Assembly: GCF_050908995.1 (NCBI RefSeq) | Contig: NW_027484910.1 | Coordinates: 248,001 to 312,000, forward strand | Direction of reading: 5' to 3' | From: Andrena cerasifolii | Lineage: Eukaryota; Arthropoda; Insecta; Hymenoptera; Andrenidae | DNA: 64,000 nucleotides | Part shown: in pieces, positions 54,301-64,000 of the stretch | Position numbering within the stretch: the first letter of the stretch is position 1 | Layout of the letters: each line of letters begins with the position of its first letter | Made by a program: the position numbers and the translations under genes | The notes under the pieces: model-generated | The model's input: the letters and a program-made list of their open reading frames with translations, nothing else | Told to the model about the DNA's origin: nothing | Database searches by the model: none

Positions 54301-56633
54301 GGTTTTTCAATATCGGTTTTGCAATATCAGTTTTTCGATATAGGTTTTTCAATATCGGTTTTTCAATATCAGTTTTTCGATATCAGTTCTTCAATATTTG
54401 TTCTCCAATATCGGTTTTTGAATATCGGTTCTAATATCGGATTCAATATCGGTTTTTCAATATCGGTTTTGCAATATCAGTTTTTCAATGTCAGTTTTTC
54501 AATATCAGTTTTTCAATATCAGTTTTTCAATATCGGTTTTTGAATATCGGTTCTAATATCGGATTCAATATCGGTTTTTCAATATCGGTTTTTCAATATC
54601 AGTTTTTCAATATTTGTTCTCCAATATCGGTTTTTGAATATCGGTTCTAATATCGGATTCAATATCGGTTTTTCAATATCGGTTTTTCAATATCAGTTTT
54701 TCAATATTTGTTCTCCAATATCGGTTTTTGAATATCGGTTCTAATATCGGATTCAATATCGGTTTTTCCATATCAGTTTTTCAATATTTGTTTTTCGATA
54801 TCAGTTTTTCAATATTTGCTTTACAATATCAGTTTTTCAATATCGGTTCTAATATCGGAATCATTATCGGCTTTTCAATATCGGTTTTTCAATATCAGTT
54901 TTTCGATATCAGTTTTTCAATATTTGTTTTTCAATATCGGTTTTTCAATATCGGTTCTAATATCGGTTTCAATATCGGTTTTTCAATATCGGTTCTAATA
55001 TCGGTTTCAATATCGGTTTTTCAATATCGGTTTTTCAATATCAGTTTTTCGATATCAGTTTTTCAATATTTGTTTTTCAATATCGGTTTTTCAATATCGG
55101 TTCTAATATCGGTTTCAATATCGGTTTTTCAATATCGGTTTTTCAATATCAGTTTTTCAATATCGGTTTTTGAATATCGGTTCAAATATCGGATTCAATA
55201 TCGGTTTTTCAATATCGGTTTTGCAATATCAGTTTTTCGATATAGGTTTTTCAATATCGGTTTTTCAATATCGGTTTTGCAATATCAGTTTTTCGATATA
55301 GGTTTTTCAATATCGGTTTTTCAATATCAGTTTTTCGATATCAGTTCTTCAATATTTGTTCTCCAATATCGGTTTTTGAATATCGGTTCTAATATCGGAT
55401 TCAATATCGGTTTTTCAATATCGGTTTTGCAATATCAGTTTTTCGATATAGGTTTTTCAATATCGGTTTTTCAATATCGGTTTTGCAATATCAGTTTTTC
55501 GATATAGGTTTTTCAATATCAGTTTTTCGATATCAGTTTTTCAATATTTGTTTTTCAATATCGGTTTTTCAATATCGGTTTTGCAATATCAGTTTTTCGA
55601 TATCAGTTTTTCAATATTTGTTCTCCAATATGGGTTTTTGAATATCGGTTCTAATATCGGATTCAATATCGGGTTTTCAATATCGGTTTTTCAATATCAG
55701 TTTTTCGATATCAGTTTTTCAATATTTGTTTTTCAATATCGGTTTTTCAATATCGGTTCTAATATCGGATTCAATATCGGTTTTGCAATATCAGTTTTTC
55801 GATATCAGTTTTTCAATATTTGTTTTTCAATATCGGTTTTTCAATATCGGTTCTAATATCGGTTTCAATATCGGTTTTTCAATATCGGTTTTTCAATATC
55901 AGTTTTTCGATATCAGTTTTTCAATATTTGTTCTCCAATATCGGTTTTTGAATATCGGTTCTAATATCGGTTCTAATATCGGATTCAATACCGGTTTTTC
56001 AATATCGGTTTTTCAATATCAGTTTTTCGATATCAGTTTTTCAATATTTGTTCTCCAATATCGGTTTTTGAATATCGGTTCTAATATCGGTTTCAATATC
56101 GGTTTTTCAATATCGGTTTTTCAATATCAGTTTTTCAATATTTGTTCTCCAATATCGGTTTTTGAATATCGGTTCTAATATCGGATTCAATATCGGTTTT
56201 TCAATGTCAGTTTTTCAATATTTGTTTTTCGATATCAGTTTTTCAATATTTGCTTTACAATATCAGTTTTTCAATATCGGTTCTAATATCGGATTCAATA
56301 TCGGTTTTGCAATATCAGTTTTTCAATATCAGTTTTTCAATATCAGTTTTTCAATATCAGTTTTTCAATATCGGTTTTTGAATATTTGTTCTCCAATATC
56401 GGTTTTTGAATATCGGTTCTAATATCGGATTCAATATCGGTTTTTCAATATCGGTTTTGCAATATCAGTTTTTCGATATAGGTTTTTCAATATCGGTTTT
56501 TCAATATCGGTTTTGCAATATCAGTTTTTCGATATAGGTTTTTCAATATCGGTTTTTCAATATCGGTTTTGCAATATCAGTTTTTCGATATAGGTTTTTC
56601 AATATCTGTTTTTCAATATCGGTTCTAATATCG

Positions 56634-56637
56634 GTTT
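56634..56637. repeat. Target site duplication GTTT, left of LTR copy 2
   Basis: Same sequence and context as at 47090, carried along by the 9544-bp duplication. Confidence 0.75.
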
Positions 56638-56821
56638 TGTTACGTATGTGGATTTTTCCCCATACGCCGCTCTCAACCACTTTTCGAGCTCGCGTCTACG
56701 AAGGGAAAACGCCCTAAAAATCCTTTTGCTTATCACATACCACTAAGGGGGGTCATGATCTCGACCATCTGGATCACGACCATGGGAACGGGAGTGACAC
56801 GACGACGACCCCGAAGAATTT

Positions 56822-56831
56822 CCTTATATGG
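56822..56831 (+). promoter_or_regulatory. CArG-type site in LTR copy 2
   Basis: Identical to the site at 47278, offset by 9544 bp. Confidence 0.4.
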
Positions 56832-56865
56832 AAATTTCAAATGCATCCCCACTCATTTTTGGGAC

Positions 56866-56873
56866 TATATAAA
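56866..56873 (+). promoter_or_regulatory. TATA box of LTR copy 2
   Basis: Same TATATAAA in the same context, 9544 bp after the first copy. Confidence 0.6.
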
Positions 56874-57262
56874 CCCTTTGGTTTCTACCCTCTGCGGTTA
56901 AAAGCAGTACAGTTACGCGTAGAGTAACGTTGTGTCACGCTCGTACCGAGTCGGTTGAATTCAGTAAGATCGAGCTAAAGTCTCTGTCGGAATCACAGTT
57001 GATCCCATAGAATCCGCGAGTTCGGTTTACATTCTATTGGACACTTTGTAATAGCCGCTCGTACGCCCCGCATCGCCAGTGCGTCAACACCGAGCAAATT
57101 AGTGGTAATTTTCACACATTTATTACACTATTTAATCGCGACATTCACATTTGTACCAACTAATCTTGAATACACGAATGGTGTTCACTTCTAAATCGAG
57201 TTGATTCGTTAAACCCATCTTTTACCCAGCGATCCTTATTAAACTTAGTAGCGCTCACCCAC

Positions 57263-57298
57263 TGATACAACTTTACCGCTCGAGTTGTATCAAATAAA
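57263..57298 (+). terminator. Hairpin plus AATAAA, likely polyadenylation region of LTR copy 2
   Basis: Identical arrangement 9544 bp downstream: stem arms 57263-57272 and 57283-57292, AATAAA at 57293-57298, second AATAAA at 57379-57384. Confidence 0.55.
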
Positions 57299-57332
57299 AA
57301 TTAAGAGTTACGAGGCATTAATAACATTTCCC

Positions 57333-57814
57333 GCGACTCCCTGATCTAGCATCAGGTTAGTTAGCAACCTTTCATCCAAATAAAGGAATTTTACCAACCT
57401 AGTGGCTCCCCGATTTCGCATCGGGTTCGTCCACGTGTAACCCTCCTACGGCTCCCTGATTTCGCATCAGGTTCGTCCGTATCCTACAGCTCCCTGGTTT
57501 CGCACCAGGTTCGTCTGTAAGTCTACCAACCTCCGAACAGCTCCCTGGTTTCGCACCAGGTTCGTCTGTGAATAATCCAACCTCCTAATAGCTCCTCGAC
57601 TTCGCGTCGAGTTCGTCTGTGAACATCATCCTAGTGACACCCCGATTTCGCATCGGGTACGTTCACGACGTTTCACCCTCCTGCGGCTCCCTGATTTCAA
57701 ATCAGGTTCGTCCGCGCTTGACTCCATTCCTAGAGGCTCCCTGATTTCGCATCAGGTTCGTCCTCGCCGTCAATAATCCAAGCGGCTCCCTGATTTCGCA
57801 TCAGGTTCGTCCGC
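57333..57814 (+). other. Array of ten covarying hairpins in LTR copy 2
   Basis: The same ten elements 9544 bp further on, starting at 57333, 57402, 57448, 57486, 57537, 57588, 57634, 57683, 57733 and 57782. They look identical to copy 1, so this copy adds no independent evidence of covariation. Confidence 0.85.
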
Positions 57815-57903
57815 GCACCTTACTAACAAATTCGTTAACCATATTCCTTGGGAAATACCCTTCTCGCCGGCCTCTCGCGTTGCCGCAGCCCCGGCTCGTA
57901 ACA

Positions 57904-57907
57904 GTTT
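57904..57907. repeat. Target site duplication GTTT, right of LTR copy 2
   Basis: Same sequence and context as at 48360, carried along by the 9544-bp duplication. Confidence 0.75.
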
Positions 57908-60900
57908 CAATATCAGTTTTTCAATATCAGTTTTTCAATATTTGTTCTCCAATATCGGTTTTTGATTATCGGTTCTAATATCGGATTCAGTATCGGTTTT
58001 GCAATATCAGTTTTTCGATATAGGTTTTTCAATATCGGTTTTTCAATATCGGTTTTGCAATATCAGTTTTTCGATATAGGTTTTTCAATATCGGTTTTTC
58101 AATATCGGTTTTTCAATATCGGTTCTAATATCGGAATCATTATCGGCTTTTCAATATCGGTTTTTCAATATCAGTTTTTCGATATCAGTTTTTCAATATT
58201 TGTTTTTCAATATCGGTTTTTCAATATCGGTTCTAATATCGGTTTCAATATCGGTTTTTCAATATCGGTTCTAATATCGGTTTCAATATCGGTTTTTCAA
58301 TATCGGTTTTTCAATATCAGTTTTTCGATATCAGTTTTTCAATATTTGTTTTTCAATATCGGTTTTTCAATATCGGTTCTAATATCGGTTTCAATATCGG
58401 TTTTTCAATATCGGTTTTTGAATATCGGTTCAAATATCGGATTCAATATCGGTTTTTCAATATCGGTTTTGCAATATCAGTTTTTCGATATAGGTTTTTC
58501 AATATCGGTTTTTCAATATCGGTTTTGCAATATCAGTTTTTCGATATAGGTTTTTCAATATCGGTTTTTCAATATCAGTTTTTCGATATCAGTTCTTCAA
58601 TATTTGTTCTCCAATATCGGTTTTTGAATATCGGTTCTAATATCGGATTCAATATCGGTTTTTCAATATCGGTTTTGCAATATCAGTTTTTCGATATAGG
58701 TTTTTCAATATCGGTTTTTCAATATCAGTTTTTCGATATCAGTTCTTCAATATTTGTTCTCCAATATCGGTTTTTGAATATCGGTTCTAATATCGGATTC
58801 AATATCGGTTTTTCAATATCGGTTTTGCAATATCAGTTTTTCAATGTCAGTTTTTCAATATCAGTTTTTCAATATCAGTTTTTCAATATCGGTTTTTGAA
58901 TATCGGTTCTAATATCGGATTCAATGTCGGTTTTTCAATATCGGTTTTGCAATATCAGTTTTTCGATATAGGTTTTTCAATATCGGTTTTTCAATATCGG
59001 TTTTGCAATATCAGTTTTTCGATATAGGTTTTTCAATATCGGTTTGTCAATATCGGTTTTGCAATATCAGTTTTTCGATATAGGTTTTTCAATATCGGTT
59101 CTAATATCGGTTTCAATATCAGTTTTTCAATATCGGTTTTTCAATATTTGTTTTCCAATATCGGTTTTTCAATATCGGTTCTAATATCGGATTCAATATC
59201 GGCTTTTCAAGATCGGTTTTTCAATATCGGTTCTAATATCGGTTTCAATATCGGTTATTCAATATCAGTTTTTCGATATCAGTTTTTCAAGATTTGTTCT
59301 CCAATATCGGTTTTTGAATATCGGTTCTAATATCGGATTCAATATCAGTTTTTCAATATCGGTTCTAATATCGGATTCAATACCGGTTTTTCAATATCGG
59401 TTCTAATATCGGATTCAATACCGGTTTTTCAATATCGGTTTTTCAATATCAGTTTTTCGATATCAGTTTTTCAATATTTGTTCTCCAATATCGGTTTTTG
59501 AATATCGGTTCTAATATCGGATTCAATATCGGTTTTTCAATATCGTTTTTGCAATATCAGTTTTTCGATATAGGTTTTTCAATATCGGTTTTTCAATATC
59601 GGTTTTTCAATATCAGTTTTTCGATATCAGTTTTTCAATATTTGTTTTTCAATATCGGTTTTTCAATATCGGTTCTAATATCGGAATCATTATCGGCTTT
59701 TCAATATCGGTTTTTCAATATCAGTTTTTCGATATCAGTTTTTCAATATTTGTTTTTCAATATCGGTTTTTCAATATCGGTTTTTCAATATTTGTTCTCC
59801 AATATCGGTTTTTGAATATCGGTTCTAATATCGGATTCAGTATCGGTTTTGCAATATCAGTTTTTCGATATAGGTTTTTCAATATCGGTTTTTCAATATC
59901 GGTTTTGCAATATCAGTTTTTCGATATAGGTTTTTCAATATCGGTTTTTCAATATCGGTTTTTCAATATCGGTTCTAATATCGGAATCAATATCGGCTTT
60001 TCAATATCGGTTTTTCAATATCAGTTTTTCGATATCAGTTTTTCAATATTTGTTTTTCAATATCGGTTTTTCAATATCGGTTCTAATATCGGTTTCAATA
60101 TCGGTTTTTCAATATCGGTTTTTCAATATCGGTTTTTCAATATCAGTTTTTCAATATTTGTTCTCCAATATCGGTTTTTGAATATCGGTTCTAATATCGG
60201 ATTCAGTATCGGTTTTGCAATATCAGTTTTTCGATATAGGTTTTTCAATATCGGTTTTTCAATATCAGTTTTTCGATATCAGTTTTTCAATATTTGTTTT
60301 TCAATATCGGTTTTTCAATATCGGTTCTAATATCGGAATCATTATCGGCTTTTCAATATCGGTTTTTCAATATCAGTTTTTCGATATCAGTTTTTCAATA
60401 TTTGTTTTTCAATATCGGTTTTTCAATATCGGTTCTAATATCGGTTTCAATATCGGTTTTTCAATATCGGTTCTAATATCGGTTTCAATATCGGTTTTTC
60501 AATATCGGTTTTTCAATATCAGTTTTTCGATATCAGTTTTTCAATATTTGTTTTTCAATATCGGTTTTTCAATATCGGTTCTAATATCGGTTTCAATATC
60601 GGTTTTTCAATATCGGTTTTTCAATATCAGTTTTTCAATATCGGTTTTTGAATATCGGTTCAAATATCGGATTCAATATCGGTTTTTCAATATCGGTTTT
60701 GCAATATCAGTTTTTCGATATAGGTTTTTCAATATCGGTTTTTCAATATCGGTTTTGCAATATCAGTTTTTCGATATAGGTTTTTCAATATCGGTTTTTC
60801 AATATCAGTTTTTCGATATCAGTTCTTCAATATTTGTTCTCCAATATCGGTTTTTGAATATCGGTTCTAATATCGGATTCAATATCGGTTTTTCAATATC

Positions 60901-63900
60901 GGTTTTGCAATATCAGTTTTTCAATATCAGTTTTTCAATATCAGTTTTTCAATATCAGTTTTTCAATATCGGTTTTTGAATATCGGTTCTAATATCGGAT
61001 TCAATATCGGTTTTTCAATATCGGTTTTGCAATATCGGTTTTTCAATATCAGTTTTTCGATATCAGTTTTTCAATATTTGTTTTTCAATATCGGTTTTTC
61101 AATATCGGTTCTAATATCGGTTTCAATATCGGTTTATCAATATCGGTTTTTCAATATCGGTTTTTCGATATCAGATTTTCAATATTTGTTTTTCAATATC
61201 GGTTTTTCAATATCGGTTCTAATATCGGTTTCAATATCGGTTTTTCAATATCGGTTCTTCAATATCGGTTTTTCAATATCGGTTTTTCAATATCAGTTTT
61301 TCAATATTTGTTCTCCAATATCGGTTTTTGAATATCGGTTCTAATATCGGATTCAGTATCGGTTTTTCAATATCAGTTTTTCAATATTTGTTCTCCAATA
61401 TCGGTTTTTGAATATCGGTTCCAATATCGGATTCAATATCGGTTTTTCAATATCGGTTCTAATATCGGTTCTAATATCGGATTCAATATCGGTTTTTCAA
61501 TATCGGTTTTTCAATATCAGTTTTTCGATATCAGTTTTTCAATATTTGTTCTCCAATATCGGTTTTTGAATATCGGTTCCAATATCGGATTCAATATCGG
61601 TTTTTCAATATCGGTTCTAATATCGGATTCAATATCGGTTTTTCAATATCGGTTTTTCAATATCGGGTTTTCAATATCAGTTTTTCGATATCAGTTTTTC
61701 AATATTTGTTTTTCAATATCGGTTTTTCAATATCGGTTCTAATATCGGATTCAATATCGGTTTTTCAATATCGGTTCGAATATCGGATTCAATATCGGTT
61801 TTGCAATATCAGTTTTTCGATATCAGTTTTTCAATATTTGTTTTTCAATATCGGTTTTTCAATATCGGTTCTAATATCGGTTTCAATATCGGTTTTTCAA
61901 TATCGGTTTTTCAATATCAGTTTTTCGATATCAGTTTTTCAATATTTGTTCTCCAATATCGGTTTTTGAATATCGGTTCTAATATCGGTTCTAATATCGG
62001 ATTCAATACCGGTTTTCAATATCGGTTTTTCAATATCAGTTTTTCGATATCAGTTTTTCAATATTTGTTCTCCAATATCGGTTTTTGAATATCGGTTCTA
62101 ATATCGGTTTCAATATCGGTTTTTCAATATCGGTTTTTCAATATCAGTTTTTCAATATTTGTTCTCCAATATCGGTTTTTGAATATCGGTTCTAATATCG
62201 GATTCAATATCGGTTTTTCAATATCAGTTTTTCAATATTTGTTTTTCGATATCAGTTTTTCAATATTTGCTTTACAATATCAGTTTTTCAATATCGGTTC
62301 TAATATCGGATTCAATATCGGTTTTGCAATATCAGTTTTTCAATATCAGTTTTTCAATATCAGTTTTTCAATATCAGTTTTTCAATATCGGTTTTTGAAT
62401 ATTTGTTCTCCAATATCGGTTTTTGAATATCGGTTCTAATATCGGATTCAATATCGGTTTTTCAATATCGGTTTTGCAATATCAGTTTTTCGATATAGGT
62501 TTTTCAATATCGGTTTTTCAATATCGGTTTTGCAATATCAGTTTTTCGATATAGGTTTTTCAATATCGGTTTTTCAATATCGGTTTTTCAATATCAGTTT
62601 TTCGATATAGGTTTTTCAATATCGGTTTTTCAATATCGGTTCTAATATCGGTTTCAATATCAGTTTTTCAATATCGGTTTTTCAATATTTGTTTTCCAAT
62701 ATCGGTTTTTCAATATCGGTTCTAATATCGGATTCAATATCGGCTTTTCAATATCGGTTTTTCAATATCAGTTTTTCGATATCAGTTTTTCAATATTTGT
62801 TTTTCAATATCGGTTTTTCAATATCGGTTCTAATATCGGTTTCAATATCGGTTTATCAATATCGGTTTTTCAATATCGGTTTTTCGATATCAGTTTTTCA
62901 ATATTTGTTCTCCAATATCGGTTTTTGAATATCGGTTCTAATATCGGATTCAGTATCGGTTTTTCAATATCAGTTTTTCAATATTTGTTCTCCAATATCG
63001 GTTTTTGAATATCGGTTCCAATATCGGATTCAATATCGGTTTTTCAATATCGGTTTTTCAATATCAGTTTTTCAATATTTGTTCTCCAATATCGGTTTTT
63101 GAATATCGGTTCTAATATCGGATTCAGTATCGGTTTTTCAATATTTGTTCTCCAATATCGGTTTTTGAATATCGGTTCCAATATCGGATTCAATATCGGT
63201 TTTTCAATATCGGTTCTAATATCGGTTCTAATATCGGATTCAATATCGGTTTTTCAATATCGGTTTTTCAATATCAGTTTTTCGATATCAGTTTTTCAAT
63301 ATTTGTTCTCCAATATCGGTTTTTGAATATCGGTTCCAATATCGGATTCAATATCGGTTTTTCAATATCGGTTCTAATATCGGATTCAATATCGGTTTTT
63401 CAATATCGGGTTTTCAATATCAGTTTTTCGATATCAGTTTTTCAATATTTGTTCTCTAATATCGGTTTTTGAATATCGGTTCTAATATCGGATTCAATAT
63501 CGGGTTTTCAATATCGGTTTTTCAATATCAGTTTTTCGATATCAGTTTTTCAATATTTGTTTTTCAATATCGGTTTTTCAATATCGGTTCTAATATCGGA
63601 TTCAATATCGGTTTTGCAATATCAGTTTTTCGATATCAGTTTTTCAATATTTGTTTTTCAATATCGGTTTTTCAATATCGGTTCTAATATCGGTTTCAAT
63701 ATCGGTTTTTCAATATCGGTTTTTCAATATCAGTTTTTCGATATCAGTTTTTCAATATTTGTTCTCCAATATCGGTTTTTGAATATCGGTTCTAATATCG
63801 GTTCTAATATCGGATTCAATACCGGTTTTTCAATATCGGTTTTTCAATATCAGTTTTTCGATATCAGTTTTTCAATATTTGTTCTCCAATATCGGTTTTT

Positions 63901-64000
63901 GAATATCGGTTCTAATATCGGTTTCAATATCGGTTTTTCAATATCGGTTTTTCAATATCAGTTTTTCAATATTTGTTCTCCAATATCGGTTTTTGAATAT
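57904..64000 (+). repeat. Satellite array, right block
   Basis: The same 12/14-bp units continue in the same orientation to the end of the window. Up to 61627 this is the remainder of the second 9544-bp duplication unit. After that it is array not covered by that duplication, assembled from the same cassettes. One unit at about 62011-62023 has four T instead of five (a 13-mer), a rare break of the even-length rule. No gene is seen. Confidence 0.97.

Larger units (their letters stand above)
48360..56637 (+). repeat. Satellite array between the two LTR copies
   Basis: This stretch has the same 12/14-bp units and orientation as the left block. It resumes directly after the LTR with a TTTCAATATCAG unit. 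It holds the right part of the first 9544-bp duplication unit (to 52083) and the left part of the second (from 52084). There is no primer-binding site, polypurine tract, or gag- or pol-like frame, so it is not the internal region of a retrotransposon although it lies between two identical direct LTRs. Confidence 0.97.
56638..57903 (+). mobile_element. Solo LTR of an LTR retrotransposon, copy 2
   Basis: This copy has the same length, ends and internal features as copy 1, exactly 9544 bp downstream. I saw no difference when reading the two side by side. The flanking satellite is also shared on both sides (homology runs from 42540/52084 to 52083/61627). It is therefore a passenger of a segmental tandem duplication and not a second insertion. 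It is also not the partner LTR of a full-length element. Confidence 0.8.
52084..61627 (+). repeat. 9544-bp tandem duplication, unit 2 (contains LTR copy 2)
   Basis: Direct continuation of unit 1. Homology to it stops shortly after 61627: the sequence reads TTCAATATCGG where unit 2 itself begins TTCAATATCAG at 52084. Near-perfect identity points to a very recent event or to an assembly duplication. Confidence 0.92.

Noticed and set aside
47094..57903. A full-length 10.8-kb LTR retrotransposon with two identical LTRs and GTTT on the outside
   Set aside because: The interior (48360-56637) is ordinary satellite with no primer-binding site, polypurine tract or gag-pol. GTTT flanks each LTR on both sides. 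The homology extends far beyond the LTRs at a 9544-bp period, so the pair comes from segmental duplication.
56638..57903. An independent second LTR insertion at the same target
   Set aside because: Identical sequence, identical target base and shared flanks for thousands of bases on both sides make duplication of one insertion the simpler explanation.
1..64000. Protein-coding genes for FSISVFQYRFFNIG-type repeat proteins
   Set aside because: A 14-bp repeat spells the same cycle in every frame. The open frames overlap in different phases, start and stop at satellite variants, and show no codon bias, promoter or splice structure.
1..64000. Telomeric repeat or centromeric alpha-type satellite
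   Set aside because: The unit is not a G-rich telomere repeat and the period is 12/14 bp, not a nucleosome-length monomer. A centromeric or pericentromeric position is possible but nothing in the sequence shows it.

Overview
This window is non-coding eukaryotic heterochromatin. About 61.5 of the 64 kb is one satellite (minisatellite) array, always in the same orientation, built from 14-bp units of the type TTTTTCAATATCGG and 12-bp units of the type TTCTAATATCGG. It runs off both ends of the window. I see no protein-coding gene, tRNA, rRNA or CRISPR array. Long open frames exist (up to 354 codons), but they are a by-product of a 14-bp period that is not a multiple of three. All three frames then read the same 14-residue cycle (FSISVFQYRFFNIG), and they close only where TTCTAA, TTTTGA or ATAGG variants fall in frame. 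The organism cannot be named from the sequence. A satellite plus a TG...CA LTR means a eukaryote; an invertebrate animal is my guess only.

Layout. The array is hierarchical: 12/14-bp units form multi-unit cassettes, and these form kb-scale direct tandem duplications. The ones I could trace by constant offsets are 3018/3112 bp (1-6130), 2968 bp (5580-11515), 1784 bp (11445-15012), 3714 falling to 3672 bp (13229-20336), about 1.5 kb (19860-22440), 3176/3190 bp (21327-25959), 6692/6258 bp (29452-42401, with a nested 434-bp duplication), 492 bp (42016-42999) and 9544 bp (42540-61627). Copies are nearly identical, and length changes between them are whole units (14 bp, 94 bp, 434 bp), as expected for unequal exchange and slippage.

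The only non-satellite DNA is a 1266-bp element present twice, at 47094-48359 and 56638-57903. It has TGTTACG/CGTAACA ends and a 4-bp GTTT target duplication. Removing it restores a normal array junction, so it is best read as a solo LTR of an LTR retrotransposon that landed once in the satellite and was then copied with its surroundings in the 9544-bp tandem duplication. It carries a TATA box, a CArG-type site and a hairpin abutting AATAAA.

The most striking signal is a series of ten approximately 33-nt hairpins in the 3' part of the LTR. Their inner and outer stems both change by compensating substitutions, while the loop (mostly TTCGC) and the internal loop (CTC opposite TTCGT) stay fixed. 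That pattern indicates a structured RNA array under selection, and I do not recognise it.
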